From: an uncultured Dialister sp.
Lineage (GTDB): Bacteria > Bacillota > Negativicutes > Veillonellales > Dialisteraceae
DNA: 37,358 bases
Assembly (NCBI GenBank): GCA_900314595.1
Contig: OMVW01000013.1
Coordinates: 1 to 37,358, forward strand
Direction of reading: 5' to 3'
Both the position numbers and the translations under genes were made by a program. Under the pieces are notes generated by a model. It saw nothing but the letters and a program-made list of their open reading frames with translations, made no database searches and was not told the origin of the DNA. Below, piece by piece: positions 8,944-16,523 of this stretch. Positions within the stretch are counted from its first letter, which is position 1; the number at the start of each line of letters is the position of its first letter.

Positions 8944-9013
8944 CGGATTGGGGATTGCGGATTGGGGATTGCGGGAAGGTGGCGCCTTGAAATTATATGG
9001 GCGCCAGTTTTTA
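8944..9013 (+). repeat. AHE-3: 7-bp array (GATTGGG/GATTGCG) plus hairpin
   Basis: The array alternates GATTGGG and GATTGCG from 8945, ends GCGGGAAGGTG, and is followed by hairpin GGCGCC (8981-8986) / GGCGCC (9000-9005) and AGTTTTTAG. Its unit type matches AHE-4, which lies in the opposite orientation. The stretch 9014-9203 has several short inverted repeats (CGGA/TCCG, GCGGGAG) but no gene I can support. Confidence 0.65.
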
Positions 9014-9203
9014 GATTTTGACGTTACGCATGAGAGGGATTCAGTCAATTCCAATAAAGACGGTGGGTCAGCCCCGCAACACCTGCTTCGCGGGAGCTTC
9101 CCCCGTTGGAGGACGCCTATCCATCAGTCTCGCAGGAGTTCCCCCTGCTTCCGGACGCCGGACTTTAATCCGGAAATGACTCAAATCCATCAGCTGAGCC
9201 AAA

Positions 9204-9298
9204 GGCCGCGGCCGCAGGCCGCTATATAAATTGGTTTTCCGAAGGAAAACCATATCCTCCCCGCAATCCGCATTCCCCAATCCGCAATCCGAAAACCG
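9204..9298 (-). repeat. AHE-4: subfamily B element, 7-bp array plus two hairpins
   Basis: On the minus strand the array GATTGCG/GATTGGG leads to GGGGAGGATATGG. The first hairpin is TGGTTTTCC (9232-9240) / GGAAAACCA (9244-9252); after ATTTATATA comes the second, GCGGCC (9208-9213) / GGCCGC (9217-9222). The two-hairpin plan is shared with AHE-11 and AHE-20. Confidence 0.65.
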
Positions 9299-9330
9299 CA
9301 GCTGACTCAAACCATAGGTTTTCATCCCCG

Positions 9331-9408
9331 CCTGTGCAAAGTCCCCATTTATACTCGCGGCGCATCAGCGCCGCACCTTCACGAACCACGAATCACGAAT
9401 CACGAAAT
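9331..9408 (-). repeat. AHE-5: 7-bp array (GTGATTC/GTGGTTC) plus hairpin
   Basis: On the minus strand GTGATTC, GTGATTC, GTGGTTC, GTGAAGG is followed by hairpin CGGCGC (9358-9363) / GCGCCG (9368-9373) with a TGAT loop, then AGTATAAATGGGGAC and a TTTGCACAGGCG tail also found at AHE-13, 15 and 21. Confidence 0.65.
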
Positions 9409-9482
9409 CTCGAGATTGACTCTGCCGGGGCTCGCCGCGGTGAGGCTAACCCACGAATACCGCAGCTGACTCAAACCATATA
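9408..9482. repeat. Dispersed 70-bp module, copy 1
   Basis: This stretch carries, in order, TCTCGAGATTGAC, GCCGCGGTGAGGCTAA, CCCACGAATACCG, and ACTCAAACCATA. A second copy with the same order lies at 28412-28482, also attached to the array end of an AHE element. Confidence 0.55.
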
Positions 9483-9498
9483 GCAGGACTAAAGACTC

Positions 9499-10407
9499 TT
9501 ACTTATGTTCCTTATACCCCAGTTCTCTCAGGATATAATCCTTATTCTTCCAGTCTTTGGCCACTTTGACCCAGAGGTCCAGGAAGACCGGGGCGCCGAT
9601 GAGGCTTTGTATTTCTTCTCTTGCTTCTCTTCCCGCTTCTTTGAGGACGCTGCCTTTTTTGCCGATGATGATCCGTTTCTGGGATTCTCTCTCTACATAA
9701 ATGGTGCAGCGGATGTAGACCTTGCCATTTTCCCTTTCAGAGAATTCTTCGGTGAATACGCCAATGGCATGGGGCACTTCGTCCCTTGTGCGGATGAGGA
9801 GCTTTTCGCGGACGATTTCCTGGACGATATTTCTTTCCGGCTGGTCCGTCACCATATCATCAGGGAAATATTTCGGTCCTTCCGGCAGGTATTTGACGAT
9901 ACATTTCATCAGTTCATCCAGATTTTCGCCGGATTTTGCGGAAAGGGGAATGATTTCTGCAAATGGATAAATTTTGCTGTACTGTACGATTTTCTTCAAT
10001 ACCGCATCTTTTTCGATGAGGTCAATTTTTGAAAGAGCCAGGAGCACCGGCACTTTTCTGTCTTTCAGCAGGGAAAGGATGTAGCGGTCCCCTGCTCCCA
10101 GAGGGTCATCGCAGGCGCAGAGGAAGACGATGAGGTCTACTTCGTCCAGCGCATCGATGGTGCTCTGCCGGATGGCCTCCCCCAGTTTGTCCTGAGGCTT
10201 GTGCATGCCCGGGGTATCGAGGAATACCACCTGGGAATTGTCTCCGTTCCATACGCCGGTGATTTTATTTCTCGTGGTCTGGGCATGGGCGGAAACGATG
10301 GAAATCTTTTCTCCCAGAAGGGCATTCATGAGGGTGGACTTCCCCACGTTCGGCCGTCCCACGAGGGCCACAAAACCGGAATGGAATTTTTCGTTATTTT
10401 CTGTCAT
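9499..10407 (-). CDS. era: GTPase Era
   Basis: Era is an essential GTPase that binds the 3' end of 16S rRNA and helps mature the 30S subunit. The 302-residue protein has the GTP-binding motifs GRPNVGKST (G1), VFLDTPGMHKP (G3), SKIDL (G4) and SAKSG (G5). The C-terminal KH domain includes VYIRCTIYVERESQKRIIIGKKGSVLK. AGGAG lies 5 nt before the ATG. It follows cdd after a 269-bp gap filled by AHE-6 and AHE-7, so in this genome the usual cdd-era coupling is interrupted by repeats. Confidence 0.96.
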   Translation of the reverse strand: MTENNEKFHSGFVALVGRPNVGKSTLMNALLGEKISIVSAHAQTTRNKITGVWNGDNSQVVFLDTPGMHKPQDKLGEAIRQSTIDALDEVDLIVFLCACDDPLGAGDRYILSLLKDRKVPVLLALSKIDLIEKDAVLKKIVQYSKIYPFAEIIPLSAKSGENLDELMKCIVKYLPEGPKYFPDDMVTDQPERNIVQEIVREKLLIRTRDEVPHAIGVFTEEFSERENGKVYIRCTIYVERESQKRIIIGKKGSVLKEAGREAREEIQSLIGAPVFLDLWVKVAKDWKNKDYILRELGYKEHK

Positions 10408-10497
10408 AGATTCTCCTGTTGTAGTTTTTAGTGACTAGCAGTTAATATAGTAGTATATAAAATTATATATAAATTATATAAAAAGGCAATAGAGAAA

Positions 10498-10566
10498 AGT
10501 GGTAAGTGGGTAGTGATAAGTGAGTGGTGGTGGCACCCTGAATTTATAAGGGCGCCTTTTTTATTT
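10498..10566 (+). repeat. AHE-6: 7-bp array (AGTGGTA type) plus hairpin terminator
   Basis: The array is AGTGGTA, AGTGGGT, AGTGATA, AGTGAGT, then GGTGG. Hairpin GGCACCC (10532-10538) / GGGCGCC (10550-10556) is followed by TTTTTT. It forms an inverted pair with AHE-7; their outer ends share AAAAGTGGTAAGTG. Confidence 0.7.
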
Positions 10567-10611
10567 AGGTCCGGCTATTCTTTCCTGCTTATCAAAACCG
10601 GTTAGATAAGG

Positions 10612-10692
10612 AATATATAATTGGGCCCGCTTCCAAATTCTGATGCGGGCCACCTTCACTTACCACTTACCACTTTTCACTTACCACTTTTT
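10612..10692 (-). repeat. AHE-7: 7-bp array (AGTGGTA type) entering the cdd 3' end
   Basis: On the minus strand AGTGGTA, AGTGAAA, AGTGGTA, AGTGGTA, AGTGAAG leads into hairpin GGCCCGC (10645-10651) / GCGGGCC (10624-10630), then CAATTATATATT. The array begins inside cdd: codons AAA AGT GGT AAG TGA are part of it and give the last residues and stop. Confidence 0.7.
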
Positions 10693-11084
10693 AGTTCATC
10701 ATCATCAAATGCCGCCGGAAATATTTCATTCAGAGAAAATACTTTATAATCGGAAACCGATTTTCCGCAGATAATCACCGGAATCCCAAATTCCGCCATC
10801 ACCTGGCGGCAGATGCCGCAGGGCATCGTATAATCGTCAAAGCTTCCGATGATGGCTATGGCTGTAAATTTCCTTTTTCCATCGCAGATGGCAGAACCGA
10901 TGGCATTTCTTTCGGCGCAGAGGCCTGCGGGATAGGAAACATTTTCCATATTGCAGCCTTCATAGATGGAACCGTCAGACGCAAGCACTGCCGCTCCTAC
11001 GGGATAGTGGGAGTAGGGCGCATAGCAGTGGGACCTGGCGTGAAGGGCTCTTTCGAGAAGGTTTTTTATTTCCGCCTTATTCAT
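10677..11084 (-). CDS. cdd: Cytidine deaminase
   Basis: Cdd converts cytidine and deoxycytidine to uridine forms in pyrimidine salvage. The 135-residue protein is the small homotetrameric type. The zinc site is intact: the C-A-E motif in NVSYPAGLCAERNAIGSA and PCGICRQVMAEF, where the Glu is the proton shuttle and three Cys bind zinc. Its start overlaps the end of ybeY by 8 bp. The last residues (KSGK and the TGA stop) are encoded by the first units of AHE-7, so the C-terminus has probably been rewritten by the repeat. Confidence 0.95.
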   Translation of the reverse strand: MNKAEIKNLLERALHARSHCYAPYSHYPVGAAVLASDGSIYEGCNMENVSYPAGLCAERNAIGSAICDGKRKFTAIAIIGSFDDYTMPCGICRQVMAEFGIPVIICGKSVSDYKVFSLNEIFPAAFDDDELKSGK

Positions 11085-11571
11085 GAGCTTCTTCCGCTTC
11101 CAGTCTGCCTTCCGTAGTGAAACGGGTAATGCCGCAGGCGCCGAGGATATCTTCTTCCGCTTTTCTCATGGCTTTCTTTTCGTCCGGATCATAATGGTCG
11201 TAGCCAAGAATGTGAAGGAATCCATGGACGGAGAGGTAGGCCATTTCTCTTTCCTTGCTGTGGCCGAATTCTTTTGCCTGGGCCACCGCCCGGTCCAGGT
11301 TGATCACGATATCCCCCAGTTCCGCCTCTTCCTCCGGTACGTCGTCTTCCCCTTCGTTTAAAGCAAAGGAAAGAACGTCCGTAGGCGCATCTACATTTCT
11401 GTAGGTGCGGTTTAATTCATGAATGGTATCTGCATCACAGATGAGCACGGAAATTTCAGCATCTTCCCGTACGTGCTGGAGCTCGGCTCCTTTGGAAAGG
11501 ACCGTATGGATCAGCTTTTCCAGTTCTTCACTGTAATATTTCATATCGCTGTAATTAATTGTGATTTCCAT
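11077..11571 (-). CDS. ybeY: Endoribonuclease YbeY (rRNA maturation factor)
   Basis: YbeY is a metal-dependent endoribonuclease needed for 16S rRNA 3'-end maturation and ribosome quality control. The zinc-binding motif appears as LSVHGFLHILGYDH (H-x3-H-x5-H). The N-terminal MEITINYSDMKYY matches family starts. The frame is open up to 11679 inside phoH, but GGGAGGC lies 8 nt before the ATG at 11571, which gives 164 aa, the usual family length. The start lies within the last codons of phoH (17-bp overlap), so phoH, ybeY and cdd are translationally coupled. Confidence 0.95.
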   Translation of the reverse strand: MEITINYSDMKYYSEELEKLIHTVLSKGAELQHVREDAEISVLICDADTIHELNRTYRNVDAPTDVLSFALNEGEDDVPEEEAELGDIVINLDRAVAQAKEFGHSKEREMAYLSVHGFLHILGYDHYDPDEKKAMRKAEEDILGACGITRFTTEGRLEAEEAHE

Positions 11572-12550
11572 AGTCAATGCCTCCCATTTTGTTTCTGCGC
11601 TTTGCATCTTCTTCGTACGCATGGATAATAGCTGCAACCAGGTCATGCCGGACCACATCTTCTTCGGTGAAATGGACATGGCCGATATCTTTCACATTTC
11701 TCAGCACTCTTTCCGCATCGATGAGACCGCTCTTTACATGAGGCGGCAGGTCGATCTGGGTCACATCGCCGTTTACCACCATTTTTGAGCGGAAACCCAG
11801 GCGGGTGAGGAACATTTTGATCTGCTCCACCGTGGTATTCTGGGCTTCATCGAGGATGACGAAGGATTTTTCAAGGGTCCTGCCTCTCATATAGGCAAGG
11901 GGCGCCACTTCGATCTGCCCCTTCTGCTGGAGACGGATGAATTCTTCGGGGCCGAACATATCATTGAGTCCGTCGAAAAGAGGCCGGAGGTACGGATTCA
12001 CCTTTTCCTGCAAATCCCCGGGAAGGTATCCCAGTTTTTCTCCTGCTTCCACAGCCGGACGGACGAGGATGATCCGCTGCACATCATGATTTTTCAGGGC
12101 AAACGCAGCGAGAGCTACGGCCAGGTATGTTTTACCGGTTCCCGCAGGTCCCACGCCGAAGGTGATGGAATTTCTGCGGATCGTATCCACATAGAATTTC
12201 TGGCCTAAAGTCCTTGGGCGGACAGGGGCTCCGTTCTTTGTGAAATTGATGATATCATCTTCCATGTCCGAAAGGAGCTGTTCCTTTCCTTCATCGATGA
12301 GACGAACCACCAGTTCCACCTGCCGCTGGGAAAGGCGGATACGCATGGCAATCATGTGGCGCAGACGCTCGATCACGTCCACACTTTTGTCCACGGCCTC
12401 CGGTTCTCCCTTAATGCGGATGAAATTGCCCCGGCCCGAAAGTTCGGCCCCGTAATGCTCTCCGATAAATTTCAGGTAGGAGCTGTCCCTTTCAAAAAGA
12501 TGAGCCGCCTCCTGCTGGTCTTTGATGAGTATTTCTTCTATCTTTTCCGT
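11555..12550 (-). CDS. phoH: PhoH family ATPase (PhoH-like, PhoL)
   Basis: PhoH-like proteins are cytoplasmic P-loop ATPases that in many bacteria sit beside ybeY and are linked to RNA metabolism. Visible motifs are Walker A GPAGTGKT, a Walker B-type FVILDEAQNT, and TRLGFRSKMVVNGD. The first ATG/GTG-type start in frame is a GTG at 12394, which has no ribosome site and would lose the N-terminal KH-like region. Upstream codons to 12550 encode a convincing family N-terminus (EKIEEILIKDQQEAAHLF..., GEHYGAELSGRGNFIRIKGE). AAAGGA lies just upstream, but the codons there are AAT, ACT and ACG. I extend to the ACG (331 aa); the true initiator is uncertain. Confidence 0.85.
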   Translation of the reverse strand, partial: TEKIEEILIKDQQEAAHLFERDSSYLKFIGEHYGAELSGRGNFIRIKGEPEAVDKSVDVIERLRHMIAMRIRLSQRQVELVVRLIDEGKEQLLSDMEDDIINFTKNGAPVRPRTLGQKFYVDTIRRNSITFGVGPAGTGKTYLAVALAAFALKNHDVQRIILVRPAVEAGEKLGYLPGDLQEKVNPYLRPLFDGLNDMFGPEEFIRLQQKGQIEVAPLAYMRGRTLEKSFVILDEAQNTTVEQIKMFLTRLGFRSKMVVNGDVTQIDLPPHVKSGLIDAERVLRNVKDIGHVHFTEEDVVRHDLVAAIIHAYEEDAKRRNKMGGIDYGNHN

Positions 12551-12609
12551 AGTATTTTTTCCTTTCTATGGAAATACTATATTTCAGTTCTTATTTATAT
12601 ACTTTATTA

Positions 12610-12640
12610 ATGAGTAGTTAGCAGTTAGTTGTTAGCAGAA
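12610..12640 (+). repeat. Short 7-bp array upstream of phoH (GTTAGCA type)
   Basis: GTAGTTA, GCAGTTA, GTTGTTA, GCAGAAT keep a 7-bp period. It faces AHE-8 across a short gap. Confidence 0.5.
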
Positions 12641-12653
12641 TATCCACTTTTGT

Positions 12654-12736
12654 CGGACCGCTTTATGGAAATAAAGTCCGTCCGCACAAATGGGGCGCCA
12701 TTAGCTATTAGCCATTAGCTATTAGCCATCAGCCAT
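12654..12736 (-). repeat. AHE-8: 7-bp array (ATGGCTA/ATAGCTA) overlapping a gene 3' end, plus hairpin
   Basis: On the minus strand the array is ATGGCTG, ATGGCTA, ATAGCTA, ATGGCTA, ATAGCTA, ATGGCGC; its first unit contains the TGA stop of the radical SAM gene. The hairpin core is CTTTAT (12661-12666) / ATAAAG (12671-12676) extended by CGGAC/GTCCG. No T-run follows on either strand, so this copy is a poor terminator. Confidence 0.6.
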
Positions 12737-13685
12737 TCTCTACAAACCGCCTTACCGCTTTCCCATCGATATAATCGCACATGCACCCCTGGGTTATATT
12801 TCTTTCTTCCAGAAGCTTTTCAATCCGGTCCTTCACTTCCCACCAGGGGGAGCCGCCGTTGACGGAAAGGGTATTGTTTCCCGAAGCCCTGCCTACGATG
12901 CGCTGGGGGACGATATCCGGCCGCATATAGGCGAGGAAGAGGGCCACCCGCTCCAGGTATTCCTCCATGGGAAGAAGGGTGACTTCTCCTTTTTCATACA
13001 GGTCCGCCAGTTTCGTGCCTTTCACTATATAAAGGGAATGAAGCTTCACCTCCGTCACAGGGAGGACGGAAATGAGTTTGGCTGCTTCCACTACGTCCAG
13101 CCGGTCATCCCAGGGAAGGTCCGCAATGATGTGGGTGCAGAGACCGAAGCCATACCTGCCGATTCTAAGCGATGCATCGACAAATTCAGCCACCGTATGA
13201 CAGCGGTTCAAAATCGAAAGGGTGTGGACGTTCGTACTCTGCAGGCCCAGCTCCAGGGTCACGTCTTTCCCGTATTTCCCGGACAGTTCCTTCAAAATAT
13301 CCAGGTAAGCCTCGTGGATACAGTCGGGGCGGGTGGAAATATCGACACCCACTATATCGGGATGGCTCATGGCCTCCTCCACCCAGTTCCGGAATCTGTC
13401 CAATGGGGCATAGGTATTTGTGAAATTGAGGAAATAGGCGATGAACTTCTTTGCCTTGTACTTGGGTCCCACATGGGCCATACTGCGATTCAATTGCTGC
13501 GTAATGCCCATGCCCACGGCCTTCGTCTCATAATCGGCGCCGATGGACCCGCAGAAAATGCAGGCTTTGTCGGATAATGTGCCGTCCCTGTTCGGGCAGG
13601 TCACGGGAATGGAAATGGGAATCTTGTAAACCTTTTCCCCATATTTCCCTTTGAGGTAATCAGAATAATTCCGGTATCGTTCCAT
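12729..13685 (-). CDS. TIGR01212 family radical SAM protein (YhcC-like)
   Basis: The 318-residue protein belongs to the YhcC/TIGR01212 radical SAM group, whose substrate is not established as far as I know. The [4Fe-4S] cysteines lie in VTCPNRDGTLSDKACIFC near residues 29-46, with spacing C-x12-C-x2-C rather than the classical Cx3Cx2C; this wide spacing is normal for the group. Other family segments are VGVDISTRPDC, LELGLQSTNVHTL and LPWDDRLDVVEAAK. The gene stands alone, with a TATAAT box upstream, and its last two codons and stop lie in AHE-8. Confidence 0.88.
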   Translation of the reverse strand: MERYRNYSDYLKGKYGEKVYKIPISIPVTCPNRDGTLSDKACIFCGSIGADYETKAVGMGITQQLNRSMAHVGPKYKAKKFIAYFLNFTNTYAPLDRFRNWVEEAMSHPDIVGVDISTRPDCIHEAYLDILKELSGKYGKDVTLELGLQSTNVHTLSILNRCHTVAEFVDASLRIGRYGFGLCTHIIADLPWDDRLDVVEAAKLISVLPVTEVKLHSLYIVKGTKLADLYEKGEVTLLPMEEYLERVALFLAYMRPDIVPQRIVGRASGNNTLSVNGGSPWWEVKDRIEKLLEERNITQGCMCDYIDGKAVRRFVENG

Positions 13686-13720
13686 AAATCTCCTGTCTCA
13701 ATAAACAATATGTCAGTTTA

Positions 13721-13726
13721 ATTATA
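13721..13726 (-). promoter_or_regulatory. -10 box upstream of the radical SAM gene
   Basis: A perfect TATAAT on the minus strand lies about 35 bp before the ATG. The only -35 candidate (TGCATC, 16 bp upstream) is weak. Confidence 0.4.
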
Positions 13727-13792
13727 ACCTATTTCCTTGTTTGATGCACTGGAATCGTGGAAGGGAAACTATATGGTGAAATAACTTTTGTT

Positions 13793-13873
13793 TCGGGGTG
13801 GTCGGGGCGGTCGGGGTGATCGGGATGGTCGGGAAGGTATTGCCGCTGATGCGGCAATGAGTTTTATATGGGG
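13793..13873 (+). repeat. AHE-9: 9-bp array with G-runs plus hairpin
   Basis: Five 9-bp units of TCGGGGTGG type (TCGGGGTGG, TCGGGGCGG, TCGGGGTGA, TCGGGATGG, TCGGGAAGG) are followed by perfect hairpin ATTGCCGC (13839-13846) / GCGGCAAT (13851-13858) with a TGAT loop and GTTTTATATGGGG. The outer end is AACTTTTGTTTCGGG, a terminus shared with other 9-bp copies. Confidence 0.75.
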
Positions 13874-13972
13874 CCTGTCCCATAGCGATGAAAAAGCCGG
13901 TTCGGCTTCTTTAATACTATGAAATTCGTTGAAAGGAAACCGTATGGTGAAATAACTTTTGCTTCGGGGTGG

Positions 13973-14025
13973 TCGAGGTGGTCGGGAAGGTGCTGCCGCT
14001 GATGCGGCAGCAATTTTATATGGGG
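13973..14025 (+). repeat. AHE-10: short 9-bp array plus hairpin, near-duplicate of AHE-9
   Basis: TCGGGGTGG, TCGAGGTGG, TCGGGAAGG leads to hairpin GCTGCCGC / GCGGCAGC (13992-14011, TGAT loop) and TTTTATATGGGG. The 35 bp before it (GAAAGGAAAC...TATGGTGAAATAACTTTTG) repeat those before AHE-9, so the pair looks like a local tandem duplication. Confidence 0.7.
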
Positions 14026-14095
14026 CTGATCCCATTCGGATGGAAGTACCGATTCGATTTCAGGGACCAGATGGAATGAATCCGTCAGCAGGGCC

Positions 14096-14187
14096 ATGGA
14101 CCGCGGCCGGAGGCCGCTAAATCAATTGGTTCACAAGGCGAACCATATCCTTCCCGAAATCCCAAATCCGAAGTCCCAAATCCGTTT
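14096..14187 (-). repeat. AHE-11: subfamily B element, 7-bp array (GGATTTG) plus two hairpins
   Basis: On the minus strand GGATTTG, GGACTTC, GGATTTG, GGATTTC, GGGAAGG is followed by ATATGGTTC...GAACCAA (stem 14127-14132/14140-14145), then TTTAGCGGCC and a second GC hairpin. It closes the 13.7-14.2 kb intergenic region just before nadE. Confidence 0.65.
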
Positions 14188-14263
14188 TCCCTCTCTTTCT
14201 TTACAGCCAATCCATCCGCCTGTAAAATAAAGGCAGCAATGATTCAAAAAACGAGGTACTCCT

Positions 14264-16129
14264 ATGAAAATCGTTACCGCCCAGATTGATGTCATTCCCG
14301 GGCATATCCGGGAGAACTGGAAACAGATTGAAAAAGAAATCGCCTATGCCAAATCCGTGAAGGCGGACCTGCTGGCGCTTTCGGAAATGTGCCTCACGGG
14401 CTACCTCATCGGAGACCTGTGGGACCAGCCGGCCTTTCTCCGCGAATGTGAAAGGTATAATGAAAAAATGGCACAGGCTTCCGAAGGCCTGACCATTTTG
14501 TGGGGAAGCTGCGCCATAGACCGGGGACAGACCAATGATGACGGAAGGCCGAGGAAATATAACGCTGCCTTTGCGGCCAGAGACGGTCATTTCCTCTATC
14601 CCGAAGGGTCCATGCGGCCTTACGTCATCAAGACCCTTCTTCCCAGCTACCGCTGCTTTGAGGACCGGAGGTATTTCACCTCCACTCTGGCCGAAGCGAG
14701 GGAAGAAGGCCTTCCGCCGGAAGATTTCTTTGCTCCGTACCTTCTGACCGATGGAGAAGAGACAGTCCGCGTGGGAATCCTCCTCTGCGAAGACAGCTGG
14801 GATGAAAATTATTCCTTCTCCCCCATGAAAGTACTCTCCGATAAAGGAGCGGAATTATTTCTGAACCTCTCCGCCTCTCCCTTTACCCTTGGAAAAAATG
14901 AAAAGCGCCACCGCATGCTGACCGCTTCTCTCTCAAAACTGCACGTGCCCATGGTATACGTGAATAACCGGGGACTTCAGAATAATGGCAAAACCTGCTA
15001 TACCTTTGACGGCATGACCGCCCTCTATGATCAGAATGGAAATCTGACAGCGGAAGCCGCGCCTTTTGAGACGCCCCACTGCACTTTTGATTTCCACAAA
15101 GAAACAGGCACCTTTACGCCCTCCGAGCCCATGGAGCCTCATAAAGGAGACCTGCTCCTTCCAGCCATGCGGTACGGGGTAAAGAAATTCCTGGAGTCCA
15201 TCCACGTGAATAAAGTAGTCATCGGCGTATCGGGAGGTATCGATTCGGCCGTCAATGCGGCCCTCTACCGCTCCGTGCTTCCTGCTGAAAATCTGCTCCT
15301 CGTCAATACCCCCACCCGCTTCAATTCGACCCTCACAAAAGACCTGGCAAAGCAGCTGGCAGACAATCTGGGCTCGCCCTATCTTTCTATTCCCATCGGA
15401 AATTTCATCGATGAGACGGCAGCAGCTCTGGAAGGTCTTCCCTATGGAAATCAGAAAATCCACCTTACCGGTTTCATGAAGGAAAATATGCAGGCAAGAG
15501 ACCGGAGCAGCCGGATCCTCGCCGCCCTTTCCGCAGCCTTTGGAGGGATTTTCACCTGCAATGCGAACAAAACGGAATTCACGGTCGGCTATGGCACCCT
15601 CTATGGAGATTTAGCCGGAGCTCTGGCAGCCACAGCGGATTTATGGAAATACCAGATGTATGACCTCGGCAGGAAACTGAACGAATGGTATGGCAGAGAA
15701 GTCATCCCCGAAGGCATTTTCACCGTGAAACCCTCCGCCGAACTTTCCGAAAGCCAGGATATCACCAAAGGCCTGGGAGACCCCCTCATTTACGAATACC
15801 ACGATTACCTCCTGAGAAGCTTCATCGAACCCTGGGAGCGTTCCTGCCCTGAAGACATCCTTACATGGTATGCCGAAGGGACCCTGGAAGACCATCTCGG
15901 CTGCCGGGTGAAAGTTTCCAACTATTTCAAAACTCCTTCCGATTTCATCAAAGACCTCGAACGTTGGTGGAACCTCTTCGCCGGTTTCTCCGTAGCCAAG
16001 CGCATCCAGTCCCCGCCCCTCATCGCCATCAGCAGAAGGCCCTACGGCTATGATTTAAGAGAAGCCCAGGTGGGGGCGTACTATACGGAGGGGTACCTTT
16101 CTTTGAAGGAAAAACTGTTGTCGAAATAA
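14264..16129 (+). CDS. nadE: Glutamine-dependent NAD+ synthetase
   Basis: NadE makes NAD+ from deamido-NAD+, ATP and glutamine-derived ammonia, the last step of NAD synthesis. The 621-residue protein has two domains. The N-terminal nitrilase-like glutaminase has the Glu-Lys-Cys triad visible as E41 (LSEM), K123 (VIKTLLPSYR) and C175 (GILLCEDSW). The C-terminal ammonia-dependent synthetase has the PP-loop SGGIDSA at 323-329. The length matches the glutamine-using form rather than the short ammonia-only form. GAGGT precedes the ATG. It is a single gene, flanked on both sides by repeat-rich DNA. Confidence 0.95.
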   Translation: MKIVTAQIDVIPGHIRENWKQIEKEIAYAKSVKADLLALSEMCLTGYLIGDLWDQPAFLRECERYNEKMAQASEGLTILWGSCAIDRGQTNDDGRPRKYNAAFAARDGHFLYPEGSMRPYVIKTLLPSYRCFEDRRYFTSTLAEAREEGLPPEDFFAPYLLTDGEETVRVGILLCEDSWDENYSFSPMKVLSDKGAELFLNLSASPFTLGKNEKRHRMLTASLSKLHVPMVYVNNRGLQNNGKTCYTFDGMTALYDQNGNLTAEAAPFETPHCTFDFHKETGTFTPSEPMEPHKGDLLLPAMRYGVKKFLESIHVNKVVIGVSGGIDSAVNAALYRSVLPAENLLLVNTPTRFNSTLTKDLAKQLADNLGSPYLSIPIGNFIDETAAALEGLPYGNQKIHLTGFMKENMQARDRSSRILAALSAAFGGIFTCNANKTEFTVGYGTLYGDLAGALAATADLWKYQMYDLGRKLNEWYGREVIPEGIFTVKPSAELSESQDITKGLGDPLIYEYHDYLLRSFIEPWERSCPEDILTWYAEGTLEDHLGCRVKVSNYFKTPSDFIKDLERWWNLFAGFSVAKRIQSPPLIAISRRPYGYDLREAQVGAYYTEGYLSLKEKLLSK

Positions 16130-16140
16130 AAGTGGAAAGC

Positions 16141-16166
16141 CGTTAGCAGTTAGTGGTTAGTTCGCG
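16141..16166 (+). repeat. Truncated 7-bp array after nadE
   Basis: GTTAGCA, GTTAGTG, GTTAGTT begin about 13 bp after the nadE stop codon. No hairpin follows; the 69-bp repeats start instead. Confidence 0.5.
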
Positions 16167-16184
16167 GATAGCAGAATGTCATTT

Positions 16185-16430
16185 CTCCCATGGAACTGTA
16201 CATAGGGGTTAATAGTTAATCATCCGGCAGCCACATTCCGAAAGAAAACTGCTTTAAGGAAAAACTGCACATCGAGGTTAATGGTTAATTGTTCGCAGGC
16301 TATATCACTGGGAGGAAACCATATATTGAAAATACTGCACATAGGGGTTAATGGTTAATAAAGCTGGTGGCTTTATTCCGAAACGCAACTGTTTTCAAGA
16401 AAATCGGACATTGAGGCTAATAGGACCTGG
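16185..16430 (+). repeat. 69-bp tandem repeats, locus 1 (four degenerate units)
   Basis: The landmark ACATnGnGGTTAAT recurs at 16200, 16269, 16339 and 16408, spacings of 69, 70 and 69 bp. Units also share a GGAAAACTG-like segment and GGTTAATnGTTAAT, itself two 7-bp words. Related tandem units are at 19401-19645, 29768-30172 and 31333-31512. Confidence 0.65.
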
Positions 16431-16439
16431 CTCATCTGT

Positions 16440-16517
16440 CCATAGTCCCCATATATAATCCCGCTGCATCAGCAGCGCACCTACCCGAAATCCCAAATCC
16501 GAAGTCCGAAATCCGCC
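16440..16517 (-). repeat. AHE-12: 7-bp array (GGATTTG/GGACTTC) plus hairpin
   Basis: On the minus strand GGATTTC, GGACTTC, GGATTTG, GGATTTC, GGGTAGG leads to hairpin CGCTGC / GCAGCG (16462-16477, TGAT loop) then ATTATATATGGGG. Confidence 0.65.
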
Positions 16518-16523
16518 TTTCCC

